Source of the DNA: Allobrachymonas sp. | Lineage (GTDB): Bacteria > Pseudomonadota > Gammaproteobacteria > Burkholderiales > Burkholderiaceae_C | Direction of reading: 5' to 3' | Assembly (NCBI GenBank): GCA_017996515.1 | Contig: JAGOGU010000117.1 | Span: forward strand, 1 to 5,138 | DNA length: 5,138 nucleotides | In this document: positions 1-5,138 of the stretch, piece after piece | Numbering within the stretch: position 1 is the first letter of the stretch | Layout of the letters: every line of letters starts with the position of its first letter | Program-made: the position numbers and the translations under genes | Notes under the pieces: generated by a model | Databases searched by the model: none | Told to the model about the DNA's origin: nothing | What the model saw: the letters and a program-made list of their open reading frames with translations, nothing else

Positions 1-366
1 GCCGAAGTGCGGCAGGTGCTGTCGGCAGACTATGTGCAGGTGTCGCGCCTGCTGGGGCGCAGCGGCTGGCAGGTGGCTGCCCGGCACGTGCTGCCCCATG
101 TGTTGCCGCAGGCGCTGGTGGGGGCGGTGTTGCTGTTTCCGCATGCCATCCTGCACGAATCCGCCGTGACCTTCCTCGGCTTCGGGCTGGAGCCGCACCT
201 GCCCGCCACCGGCGTGTTGCTGTCTGAATCCATGCGCTACATCACCGCCGGCTGGTGGTGGCTGGGCGTTTTGCCGGGCATTTGCCTGCTGTTCATGGTG
301 CTCACGTTCGAGCAGGTGGCCTTGGGCTTGCGCCTGGTGTTGGATCCCCGACGGGCGCAGGAATGA
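1..366 (+). CDS. ABC importer permease, DppC/NikC type, C-terminal 121 residues (5' end outside window)
   Basis: This is the C-terminal part of an inner-membrane permease of the dipeptide/oligopeptide/nickel importer family (binding-protein-dependent transport, EAA-loop type). The reading frame is open from base 1. Residues about 9-32 of the visible part form the EAA-type cytoplasmic loop: DYVQVSRLLG, then RHVLP, with the conserved Gly at 19. This loop docks onto the ATPases. A hydrophobic segment at about 38-62 contains the family pattern HESAVTFLGFGLEP. A second membrane segment lies at about 84-113 and is followed by the usual end LDPRRAQE. The stretch GVLLSESMRYITAGWWW is typical of the DppC-like second permease of the pair. 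The stop is normal for the family, so only the N-terminal half or so is missing, cut by the window edge. The ATPases follow on the same strand. The substrate (peptide or nickel) cannot be told from this fragment. Confidence 0.93.
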   Translation, partial: AEVRQVLSADYVQVSRLLGRSGWQVAARHVLPHVLPQALVGAVLLFPHAILHESAVTFLGFGLEPHLPATGVLLSESMRYITAGWWWLGVLPGICLLFMVLTFEQVALGLRLVLDPRRAQE

Positions 367-518
367 AGCAGACCTTGATCGTCATCGGTTTTGTGTGGCT
401 CGTCGCTGCATGCCGAGGGCTGGCAAGCCGGCGCCCTAACCGGCGCCCGCGCGGACGGGCTTGCCGCCGTTTCTTTCTTCGCGAGAAAGCCCATTTGAGA
501 AAGCCCTTCTATGCTTGA
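363..518 (+). CDS. Possible 51-aa small lipoprotein-like ORF between permease and ATPase (doubtful)
   Basis: The ATG overlaps the permease stop (ATGA), so translation could be coupled to the permease gene. Residues 1-17, MKQTLIVIGFVWLVAAC, look like a lipoprotein signal: one Lys, a hydrophobic core, and a VAAC lipobox with Cys17. After Cys17 the protein is Arg-rich and low in complexity, unlike a normal mature lipoprotein. That stretch is read through the inverted repeats of the spacer. AGGA lies directly against the ATG with no spacing, so a ribosome site is poor. The end overlaps the ATPase start by 8 bp, but any ORF in this frame must stop at the TGA inside ATGCTTGA, so that overlap is not independent support. 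I recognise no family. It may simply be a chance ORF in GC-rich spacer. Confidence 0.22.
   Translation: MKQTLIVIGFVWLVAACRGLASRRPNRRPRGRACRRFFLREKAHLRKPFYA
422..465. repeat. Nested GC-rich inverted repeats in the permease-ATPase spacer
   Basis: GGCAAGCC at 422-429 is the reverse complement of GGCTTGCC at 458-465. Inside it, GGCGCC at 430-435 pairs with GGCGCC at 442-447 around the loop CTAACC. A competing hairpin, GCCCG (445-449) with CGGGC (456-460), shares bases with both. In RNA this would make a strong imperfect stem-loop just after the permease gene. No T-tract follows directly, so it is not a classical terminator. It could slow RNases or reduce expression of the ATPase genes relative to the permease, or be a copy of a dispersed intergenic repeat. 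The role is inference; the pairing is seen. Confidence 0.5.
473..503 (+). promoter_or_regulatory. Two mutually exclusive hairpins ahead of the ATPase start
   Basis: CTTTCT at 473-478 can pair with AGAAAG at 484-489 (5-nt loop TCGCG) or with the identical AGAAAG at 498-503 (19-nt loop). The second AGAAAG lies in GAGAAAG (497-503), the only purine-rich ribosome-site candidate for the ATG at 511. The first pairing would leave that site free and the second would hide it. This could couple ATPase translation to ribosomes arriving from upstream. Both stems are only 6 bp and partly A-T, so a real switch is unproven. Confidence 0.3.
483..506 (+). repeat. Tandem direct repeat GAGAAAGCCC, two copies, 14-bp period
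   Basis: GAGAAAGCCC occurs at 483-492 and again at 497-506, separated by ATTT. The second copy supplies the purine run that probably serves as ribosome-binding site for the ATG at 511, 8 nt downstream of GAGAAA. A short local duplication could explain the pair. Confidence 0.6.
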
Positions 519-1332
519 TGTTCAAGACATGCACCTGAGCTTTGCGCGCTATCGCACGCTGTTGCAGCGCGAATGGCTGCCGGTGCTCAATGGCGTGAGT
601 TGCAGCGTGCAACGGGGCGAAATGGTGGCCCTGATCGGTGCCAGCGGCGCGGGCAAAAGCCTGCTGGCGCATGCCGTTTTGGGCATTTTGCCGCGCACGG
701 CCAAAGTCAGCGCCACCATGTTGTTTGACGGCCAGCCGCTCACGCCCGAAAAACAAGCGGCCTGGCGCGGCAAGCGCATAGCTCTGGTGCCGCAGGCCAT
801 CACCTATCTCGACCCCACCGCTGTGGCGCAGCGCCAGGTGGCGTGGGCGGCTGCCGCCGCGCAGCGTGCGCATGGCGCGCAAGCGACACACATGGCGCGC
901 GAGGAATTGCTGCGCTACGGTTTGCCGGAAGTGGCACACCAGCGCTATCCGCACCAGCTTTCGGGCGGCATGGCACGGCGCGTGCTCACGGCCATTGCCA
1001 CGGTTTCGCAGGCGGATTTGCTGATTGCCGATGAACCCACTTCAGGGCTGGATCCGCAGGTATGCCATATGGCGCTGGAGCATTTGCGCAATCTGGCCGA
1101 TGCGGGCAAAGCCATTTTGGTCATCACCCACGATCTGGATGCCGTGCGCCACTTTGCCGATCGCATCGTGGTCATGCAGGCAGGCCGCACCGTAGAAACG
1201 GTAGATGCCGCCACCTTTGCCAGCGGTCAGGCACAGCACCCGTTTACCCGGGCGCTGCATCAGGCGCTGCCGCAAAACGGCTTTCACGACCATACCGCCG
1301 AGGCCGTGCATGAGGGAGCGCACCATGCTTGA
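511..1332 (+). CDS. ABC importer ATP-binding protein 1 (DppD/NikD-like, 273 aa)
   Basis: This cytoplasmic ATPase subunit powers import through the adjacent permease. All nucleotide-binding elements are present: Walker A GASGAGKS at 43-50, Q-loop Gln95 (ALVPQ), signature LSGGM at 150-154, Walker B LLIADE at 170-175, D-loop SGLD at 178-181, and switch His207 in VITHD. HPFTRALHQALP near the C terminus is the start of the oligopeptide-transporter C-terminal region typical of this family. That region is short here, so the protein is smaller than classical DppD (about 320 aa or more) and nearer NikD-type subunits. After the signature the chain reads MARR where many relatives have MxQR. A stop in the same frame at 496-498 leaves ATG 511 as the only sensible start. 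The gene overlaps the next ATPase by 8 bp, which implies coupled translation. Nickel versus peptide as substrate is unresolved. Confidence 0.93.
   Translation: MLDVQDMHLSFARYRTLLQREWLPVLNGVSCSVQRGEMVALIGASGAGKSLLAHAVLGILPRTAKVSATMLFDGQPLTPEKQAAWRGKRIALVPQAITYLDPTAVAQRQVAWAAAAAQRAHGAQATHMAREELLRYGLPEVAHQRYPHQLSGGMARRVLTAIATVSQADLLIADEPTSGLDPQVCHMALEHLRNLADAGKAILVITHDLDAVRHFADRIVVMQAGRTVETVDAATFASGQAQHPFTRALHQALPQNGFHDHTAEAVHEGAHHA
1314..1318 (+). promoter_or_regulatory. Ribosome-binding site GGGAG for the second ATPase
   Basis: GGGAG lies 6 nt before the ATG at 1325, inside the last codons of the first ATPase gene. It decides the start: the frame is open back to 1205, but those 40 codons overlap the upstream gene and look nothing like an ATPase, whereas MLEVKNLRF at 1325 is a typical beginning. 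Confidence 0.7.
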
Positions 1333-1939
1333 AGTCAAGAACCTGCGCTTTCGCTGGCATGCCGATAGCCCCTGGCTGCTGCAAGGCGTGAACCTGCACG
1401 TGGCAGCGGGCGAAACGGTGGGTATCATGGGGCAATCAGGCTGTGGCAAATCCACCCTGGCGCGGCTGTTAACCGGCCACATGCCCATTCAAGCGGGCGA
1501 AGTGCTGCTGGACGGCCAACCGCTGCCCAAAACAGGAGCGCACCCCGTGCAACTGGTGATGCAGCATGCCGAGCTGGCGCTGAACCCGCGCTGGCACATC
1601 GGCGCGTCGTTGCGCGAAGGCTGGCAGCCCGATGCCGAAACCCTGCGCAGCTTCGGCATCCGCGAAGAATGGCTGCAACGCTTTCCGCATGAACTCTCGG
1701 GCGGCGAGATGCAGCGCATCTCTATCGTGCGTGCGTTGATTCCTCAACTGCGCATATTGGTGGCCGATGAGCTCACCACCATGCACGACCCCATCACCCA
1801 GGTGCAGATCTGGCGTGCCTTGCAAGAACAAGCACGCAAGCGCGGTCTGGGCTTGCTGGCCATCAGCCACGATGCAGCCTTGTTGCAGGCGCTGCATGCC
1901 CGCGTGCTGCATATGCGCGACGGTGTGTTGTGCGAATGA
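1325..1939 (+). CDS. ABC importer ATP-binding protein 2, compact (DppF/NikE-like, 204 aa)
   Basis: This is the second ATPase of the importer and should pair with the 273-aa ATPase under the two permeases. Walker A is GQSGCGKST at 36-44, Q-loop Gln80 is in LVMQH, the signature LSGGE is at 124-128 and followed by MQRISIVRAL, Walker B ILVADE is at 144-149, and switch His182 is in ISHD. The D-loop region reads LTTMHDPITQVQIW, not the common TSALD form. From memory, a DE..(S/T)TMxDxITQxQIW pattern marks short ATPases of nickel-type importers such as the Campylobacter Nik system. The protein ends soon after the switch His and lacks the C-terminal region that brings DppF to about 320 aa. No frameshift is visible and the core is whole, so this looks like a natural compact form rather than a truncation. 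Confidence 0.92.
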   Translation: MLEVKNLRFRWHADSPWLLQGVNLHVAAGETVGIMGQSGCGKSTLARLLTGHMPIQAGEVLLDGQPLPKTGAHPVQLVMQHAELALNPRWHIGASLREGWQPDAETLRSFGIREEWLQRFPHELSGGEMQRISIVRALIPQLRILVADELTTMHDPITQVQIWRALQEQARKRGLGLLAISHDAALLQALHARVLHMRDGVLCE

Positions 1940-1961
1940 ATAGTCTCCGCTGAGCTGAAGC

Positions 1962-1973
1962 GCCAACGTTGGC
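1962..1973. other. Perfect 12-bp palindrome GCCAACGTTGGC in the convergent gap
   Basis: GCCAACGTTGGC is fully self-complementary and lies 22 bp after the stop of the second ATPase. As RNA it gives only a 4-bp stem with the loop ACGT. As DNA it could be a protein site, but no promoter is nearby. A chance origin is possible. Confidence 0.4.
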
Positions 1974-2002
1974 AGCCATCGCCCGTTTCATCTCACCGCA
2001 TT

Positions 2003-2026
2003 AGCCTGCCTGATGGCAGCAAGGCT
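2003..2026. terminator. Weak stem-loop between the converging genes (possible bidirectional terminator)
   Basis: AGCC-TGCC at 2003-2010 can pair with GGCA at 2015-2018 and GGCT at 2023-2026, with the loop TGAT and a 4-nt bulge GCAA. It overlaps the last base of the amn stop codon. Neither strand has a U-tract after it, so intrinsic termination is poorly supported. The 86-bp gap 1940-2025 holds nothing else apart from the palindrome. Confidence 0.22.
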
Positions 2027-3528
2027 TACTGAAACGCCACTTCCTGAAAGCTGCGCAGCTTGCGGCTATGCAATTGCTCGACGCCGTTTTCGCGCAGCAG
2101 CTCCAGCGCACGCACGCCGATGCGCAAATGTTGATCCACACGCTCGCGGTAGAAGTGGTCGGCCATGCCGGGCAGCTTGATTTCGCCGTGCATGGGCTTG
2201 TCGCTCACGCACAGCAGCGTGCCGTAGGGCACGCGAAAACGCAGGCCGTTGGCGGCCACGGTGGCGCTTTCCATATCGATGGCGATGGCGCGGCTTTGGC
2301 TGAAGCGGCGCACGGGCAGGTTGTTGTCTTGCAGTTCCCAATTGCGGTTGTCGGTGGTGGCCACGGTGCCGGTGCGTAGCACGGCCTTGAGGTCGGCACC
2401 GCGTAGCTGCGTCACGTCGGCCACGGCCTGTTGCAGGGCCTGCTGGATTTCTGCCAGTGCGGGCACCGGCACCCACAGCGGCAGGTCTTCGTCCAGCACA
2501 TGGTCATCGCGCACATAGCCGTGCGCAAGCACGTAGTCGCCCAGCATCTGGCTGTTGCGCAGGCCGGCGCAATGGCCCAGCATGATCCAGGCATGCGGGC
2601 GCAACACGGCCACATGGTCGGTCATGGTTTTGGCGTTGCTGGGGCCTACGCCGATATTGACCATGGTGATGCCGCTGTGCCCCGGCCGCACCAGATGGTA
2701 GGCGGGCATTTGCGGCAGGCGCTGCGGGTGTGCGCCTTGCGCCTGGGCATCAGGTGCGCCATGTTGCACATGGTGGGTGATGACATTGCCCGGCTCCACA
2801 AAAGCGGTGTAGCTGCTGGCGGCATCCTGCATGGCGCGCTGGCCCAGGCGGATGAATTCGTCGATGTAGAACTGGTAGTTGGTAAACAGCACAAAGTTCT
2901 GAAAATGCTGCGCATCGGTTCCGCTGTAATGGCGCAGCCGCTGCAAAGAATAATCCACGCGCGGCGCGGTAAACAGCGCCAGTGGTTGCGGCGCACCGGG
3001 CGGCAGCTCCAGCGTTCCGTTGGCGATGCTGTCGTCCATGGCGTACAGATCGGGCCAGTCAAAGCAGACCTTCATGCGCTGGCGTTGTGCGGACGTCAGC
3101 TTGCCTTCGTAGTGCGTGGTAGGGTCGAGCGCAAAGTGCAGGGCAATGGGCTGCTGGCTGGTGCTGATCTCCAGACTCAAATCGGGGTGGGCCAGCAACA
3201 GTGCAAACTGCTGGCGGTAGTAGTCGGCAAACAGATCGGGCGCGGTGAGTGTGGTTTGATGAATGCCCGGCCCTGACACAAAACCGTACGTACGGTGCAC
3301 CTCACCGCGTGGCACAGTGGTTGCCGTATGGCTGTGCACCCGCACCTGCGGATAAAAGGCACGTGTTTTTTGCGGTAGATCACCTTCCTCAACAAAACGT
3401 GCTAAAGCATGGCGCAGATGCGCGACGGCTTGCTGATAAATAGTCTGCGCCTGTGCCAAAGCCGCATCGGCATTGGTAAAGCGCTGCGGGGCGATATAGG
3501 GCGGTGTGTTGTAATGCGCGTTCGTCAT
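2026..3528 (-). CDS. amn: AMP nucleosidase
   Basis: Amn hydrolyses AMP to adenine and ribose 5-phosphate in the cytoplasm, lowering the AMP pool and feeding adenine salvage. The 500-aa product is close in length to E. coli Amn (484 aa) and similar throughout. The N-terminal domain carries VDYSLQRLRHYSGT at 191-204 and FVLFTNYQFYIDEF at 212-225. The C-terminal nucleoside-phosphorylase-type catalytic domain carries NIGVGPSNAKT at 291-301, LGHCAGLR at 317-324, DYVLAHGYVRDDHVLD at 331-346, AIDMESATVAA at 416-426, and VPYGTLLCVSDKPMHGEIKL at 433-452. The end, LHSRKLRSFQE, also matches E. coli. The start at 3528 (MTNAHYNTPP) gives the family length. The frame is open 38 codons further, to 3642, but that stretch is Cys/His-rich, unlike Amn, and runs through the divergent gap and the candidate promoter. 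The ribosome site is weak (AGCAAG). The gene stands alone, converging on the transporter operon and diverging from gluQ. Confidence 0.97.
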   Translation of the reverse strand: MTNAHYNTPPYIAPQRFTNADAALAQAQTIYQQAVAHLRHALARFVEEGDLPQKTRAFYPQVRVHSHTATTVPRGEVHRTYGFVSGPGIHQTTLTAPDLFADYYRQQFALLLAHPDLSLEISTSQQPIALHFALDPTTHYEGKLTSAQRQRMKVCFDWPDLYAMDDSIANGTLELPPGAPQPLALFTAPRVDYSLQRLRHYSGTDAQHFQNFVLFTNYQFYIDEFIRLGQRAMQDAASSYTAFVEPGNVITHHVQHGAPDAQAQGAHPQRLPQMPAYHLVRPGHSGITMVNIGVGPSNAKTMTDHVAVLRPHAWIMLGHCAGLRNSQMLGDYVLAHGYVRDDHVLDEDLPLWVPVPALAEIQQALQQAVADVTQLRGADLKAVLRTGTVATTDNRNWELQDNNLPVRRFSQSRAIAIDMESATVAANGLRFRVPYGTLLCVSDKPMHGEIKLPGMADHFYRERVDQHLRIGVRALELLRENGVEQLHSRKLRSFQEVAFQ

Positions 3529-3554
3529 GTCTTGCTGCCGGTTGTGTGCCGAAC

Positions 3555-3581
3555 ATTGTAGAGATGGATGCTGCTGGTCAC
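3555..3581 (-). promoter_or_regulatory. Candidate sigma-70 promoter for amn
   Basis: On the minus strand, TACAAT (3560-3555) matches five of six bases of the -10 consensus. GTGACC (3581-3576) matches four of six of the -35, with a 15-bp spacer, which is shorter than ideal. Transcription would begin near 3548, giving a leader of about 20 nt before the ATG at 3528. No operator-like dyad is seen beside it. Confidence 0.4.
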
Positions 3582-3627
3582 CCGGCCCACCACAACAGGA
3601 AGCAAACACGACACGCGTTTTTTGCAG

Positions 3628-4644
3628 ATGCAGATGAATCAACCCACGGATACTTTGCCCTCATCCCAATCATGTGCGGCGTATACGCAGCTGCAGGCGA
3701 AGCCATACGTGGGCCGCTTTGCGCCTTCGCCCACCGGGCCGCTGCATGCAGGCTCGCTCGTGGCGGCGCTGGCCAGTTGGCTCGATGCCCGCGCCCATGG
3801 CGGCACATGGCTGGTGCGTATTGAAGATGTGGATACCGCACGGTGCAGCGCGCAGGCGCATGCCACCATTTTGCGGCAGTTGCAGCAGCATGGCCTGGTG
3901 GCTGATGGCGAAGTGGTGGTTCAGTCGCAGCGCAGCGCCCTGTACCAGCAGGCCTTGAATGCACTGGTGGCGCAGCGCCTGGCATACCCCTGTACCTGTT
4001 CGCGCCGCCAGATCGCACAGGCGCTGCAGGCGCAGGGCGATGCGCGTGTACGGCATGGGGAGTTGGTTTACCCGGGCACTTGCCGCCCCCAGTCCAACGC
4101 AGCAGAGGCATGGCCAGACCCCGCAAGCGCAGCGGGGCAGCCGCATGCCTGGCGCCTGCATGTTTCTGCCTGCTTGCGGCGAGACAGGCAGGCGGAAGAT
4201 GCCGCTACTGTTTGGCACGATCGGTGCATGGGCGCGCAAGCGCAAAGGGTGGCGCAGGCCGTGGGCGATTTTGTGCTGCGGCGCGCCGATGGCTTGTGGG
4301 CCTACCAGTTGGCCGTGGTGGTGGATGATGCGGCGCAAGGCATCACCCACATCGTGCGCGGCAAAGACCTGGCCGACAACACCCCGCGGCAGATCGTGCT
4401 GCAGCGGGCGCTGGGCTTGCTCACGCCGCACTATCTGCACACACCGCTGGTGCTGGGCGACAGCGGCGAAAAACTCTCCAAACAAAGCGGCGCTGTGGCA
4501 TTGCCCGAAGGGCATGCGCAAGACAGCATCCGCAATCTGCAAGCAGCCGCCCGCGTGCTGGGGTTGCCAGAAGCACGCGCCACCACCCCGCAGCAGGCGC
4601 TGGCGCAATGGGTGCCCGCCTGGCAACAGCGTTGGATGCGTTGA
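3628..4644 (+). CDS. gluQ: Glutamyl-Q tRNA(Asp) synthetase (GluQ)
   Basis: GluQ activates glutamate and attaches it to queuosine-34 in the anticodon of tRNA(Asp); it is a glutamyl-tRNA synthetase catalytic core without the anticodon-binding domain. Numbering from 3628 (338 aa): [18 protein letters not shown] at 27-44 contains the HIGH-type motif, LVRIEDVD is at 62-69, and the zinc ligands are Cys122, Cys124, Tyr148 and Cys152 (PCTCSRR and YPGTCR). [10 protein letters not shown] at 225-234 and HIVRGKDL at 241-248 match the active-site region, and KLSKQ at 282-286 is the KMSKS-type loop. The spacing from Cys124 to Tyr148 is about twice that of E. coli GluQ. The start is uncertain. ATG 3628 and ATG 3634 are both plausible with poor ribosome sites. 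ATG 3568 would leave only 39 bp to amn and add 20 residues unlike the family. No clear promoter is visible for gluQ. trmB follows on the same strand. Confidence 0.95.
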   Translation: MQMNQPTDTLPSSQSCAAYTQLQAKPYVGRFAPSPTGPLHAGSLVAALASWLDARAHGGTWLVRIEDVDTARCSAQAHATILRQLQQHGLVADGEVVVQSQRSALYQQALNALVAQRLAYPCTCSRRQIAQALQAQGDARVRHGELVYPGTCRPQSNAAEAWPDPASAAGQPHAWRLHVSACLRRDRQAEDAATVWHDRCMGAQAQRVAQAVGDFVLRRADGLWAYQLAVVVDDAAQGITHIVRGKDLADNTPRQIVLQRALGLLTPHYLHTPLVLGDSGEKLSKQSGAVALPEGHAQDSIRNLQAAARVLGLPEARATTPQQALAQWVPAWQQRWMR

Positions 4645-4691
4645 TGCACAAAGAAGTGGTTGCGTGGAGGCGCGGTTGCACACCCGGCGCT

Positions 4692-4719
4692 TTGTAAAAT
4701 GCGCACTTTCTTTTCTAAC
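4692..4719 (+). promoter_or_regulatory. AT-rich promoter candidate ahead of trmB
   Basis: The 112-bp gap between gluQ and trmB turns AT-rich at about 4691-4726, unlike its surroundings. Two readings are possible. TAAAAT at 4695-4700 matches five of six -10 bases but has no good -35. Alternatively, TTGTAA at 4692-4697 (four of six) is a -35 with TCTAAC at 4714-4719 (four of six) as -10, spacer 16. Either would let trmB be transcribed apart from gluQ. No intrinsic terminator for gluQ is seen in this gap. Confidence 0.3.
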
Positions 4720-4756
4720 GAATAAAGCTGTGCCTTGCGTGCAGCGCGAAACTGCC

Positions 4757-5138
4757 ATGTCAGAGCCACAGCCCCCCGTATCCGTTCCCCCCGTCAATGT
4801 GCCGCATCCGCGCGCAGTGCGCAGCTTTGTGCGCCGCGCGGGCCGCGTCACCAGCGGGCAGGCCAGGGCCTATGCCGCATGGGGCGAGCACTATCTGCTG
4901 CCTTTTGCCCAAGCCCCTTTGGATGTGGAGCAGGCCTTTGGCCGCGCCGCGCCCTTGGTGCTCGAAATCGGCTTTGGCATGGGCGAGGCCACGGCGCACA
5001 TCGCCGCGCTGCTGCCGCATCTTAATTTTCTGGGCTGCGAAGTGCACGATCCCGGCGTGGGGGCGCTGCTCAAGCGCATTGGCGAGCAGGAGCTGGGCAA
5101 CGTTCGCATCTGTGCGCACGATGCCGTCGAAGTATTGC
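4757..5138 (+). CDS. trmB: tRNA (guanine-N7-)-methyltransferase, N-terminal 127 residues (3' end outside window)
   Basis: TrmB uses S-adenosylmethionine to make m7G46 in the variable loop of tRNAs. The visible part carries [14 protein letters not shown] at 22-35, the family's typical entry sequence. The SAM-binding motif I follows, [13 protein letters not shown] at 67-79. [10 protein letters not shown] at 93-102 has the acidic Glu95 expected to bind the SAM ribose. HDAVEVL is at 121-127, where the window ends. The usual GIEVHxPGVG pattern is slightly altered (Cys94). The Rossmann-type core is intact so far; the catalytic PDPW-type region lies beyond the window. The start at ATG 4757 (MSEPQPP) puts a short Pro/Val-rich tail before the conserved part. 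In-frame GTG codons at 4730 and 4739 are possible alternatives, and no start has a strong ribosome site. gluQ, another tRNA-modifying gene, lies 112 bp upstream on the same strand. Confidence 0.93.
   Translation, partial: MSEPQPPVSVPPVNVPHPRAVRSFVRRAGRVTSGQARAYAAWGEHYLLPFAQAPLDVEQAFGRAAPLVLEIGFGMGEATAHIAALLPHLNFLGCEVHDPGVGALLKRIGEQELGNVRICAHDAVEVL

Noticed and set aside
5..13. AAGTGCGGC, near the Pasteurellaceae DNA uptake word AAGTGCGGT
   Set aside because: It has one mismatch, occurs once within coding sequence, and the base composition does not suit Pasteurellaceae.
436..954. 172-codon open frame on the minus strand opposite the first ATPase
   Set aside because: It is a shadow of the ATPase gene, which has every nucleotide-binding motif, and no domain is visible.
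1205..1324. 40-codon upstream extension of the second ATPase
   Set aside because: It lies wholly inside the first ATPase gene in another frame, and the GGGAG site with ATG 1325 gives a proper start.
2431..3276. 281-codon open frame on the plus strand opposite amn
   Set aside because: It mirrors amn codons on the other strand, is rich in His/Gln/Gly, and shows no domain; amn itself is certain.
3529..3642. 38-codon N-terminal extension of amn
   Set aside because: The residues are unlike Amn, would make the protein longer than the family, and cover the likely promoter.
4645..4700. Intrinsic terminator after gluQ (ACAAAG at 4648-4653 against CTTTGT at 4690-4695)
   Set aside because: The arms are short, the loop is 36 nt and no U-tract follows the second arm, so it is not terminator-like.
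3670..4851. 393-codon open frame on the minus strand opposite gluQ and the trmB start
   Set aside because: It is antisense to two clear genes, its translation is low-complexity and matches no family I recognise, and long antisense frames are common in GC-rich DNA.

Overview
The window is GC-rich, gene-dense bacterial chromosome. Gene content and protein style suggest a betaproteobacterium, probably order Burkholderiales and possibly Comamonadaceae. That placement rests on how the AMP nucleosidase, GluQ and TrmB proteins read; no 16S or other marker is present, so it is inference. No mobile element, CRISPR array, tRNA or rRNA is visible.

Layout. (1) Positions 1-1939, + strand: the 3' part of an ABC importer operon of the dipeptide/oligopeptide/nickel family. 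It contains the end of the second (DppC/NikC-type) permease, a 144-bp spacer with secondary structure and a doubtful 51-codon ORF, then two ATPases of 273 and 204 aa whose genes overlap by 8 bp. The two ATPases are shorter than classical DppD/DppF and look more like the compact pairs of nickel-type importers. The substrate-binding protein and first permease would lie to the left, outside the window. (2) Positions 1940-2025: a short convergent gap with a 12-bp palindrome and a weak stem-loop, but no convincing intrinsic terminator. (3) Positions 2026-3528, - strand: a complete AMP nucleosidase gene (amn), with a candidate promoter upstream in the divergent gap. (4) Positions 3628-4644, + strand: gluQ, the glutamyl-queuosine tRNA(Asp) synthetase, diverging from amn. 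(5) Positions 4757-5138, + strand: the first 127 codons of trmB, the tRNA m7G46 methyltransferase, cut by the window edge.

How the parts relate. The two ATPases and the permease form one importer, with both ATPases acting on the cytoplasmic face of a permease heterodimer. amn stands alone and controls AMP and adenine balance. gluQ and trmB both act on tRNA and lie in tandem, 112 bp apart, and trmB may have its own promoter. No clearly new system is visible. The part that known genes explain least is the permease-ATPase spacer (367-510), with its nested inverted repeats, a tandem 10-bp repeat and two mutually exclusive hairpins beside the ATPase start.
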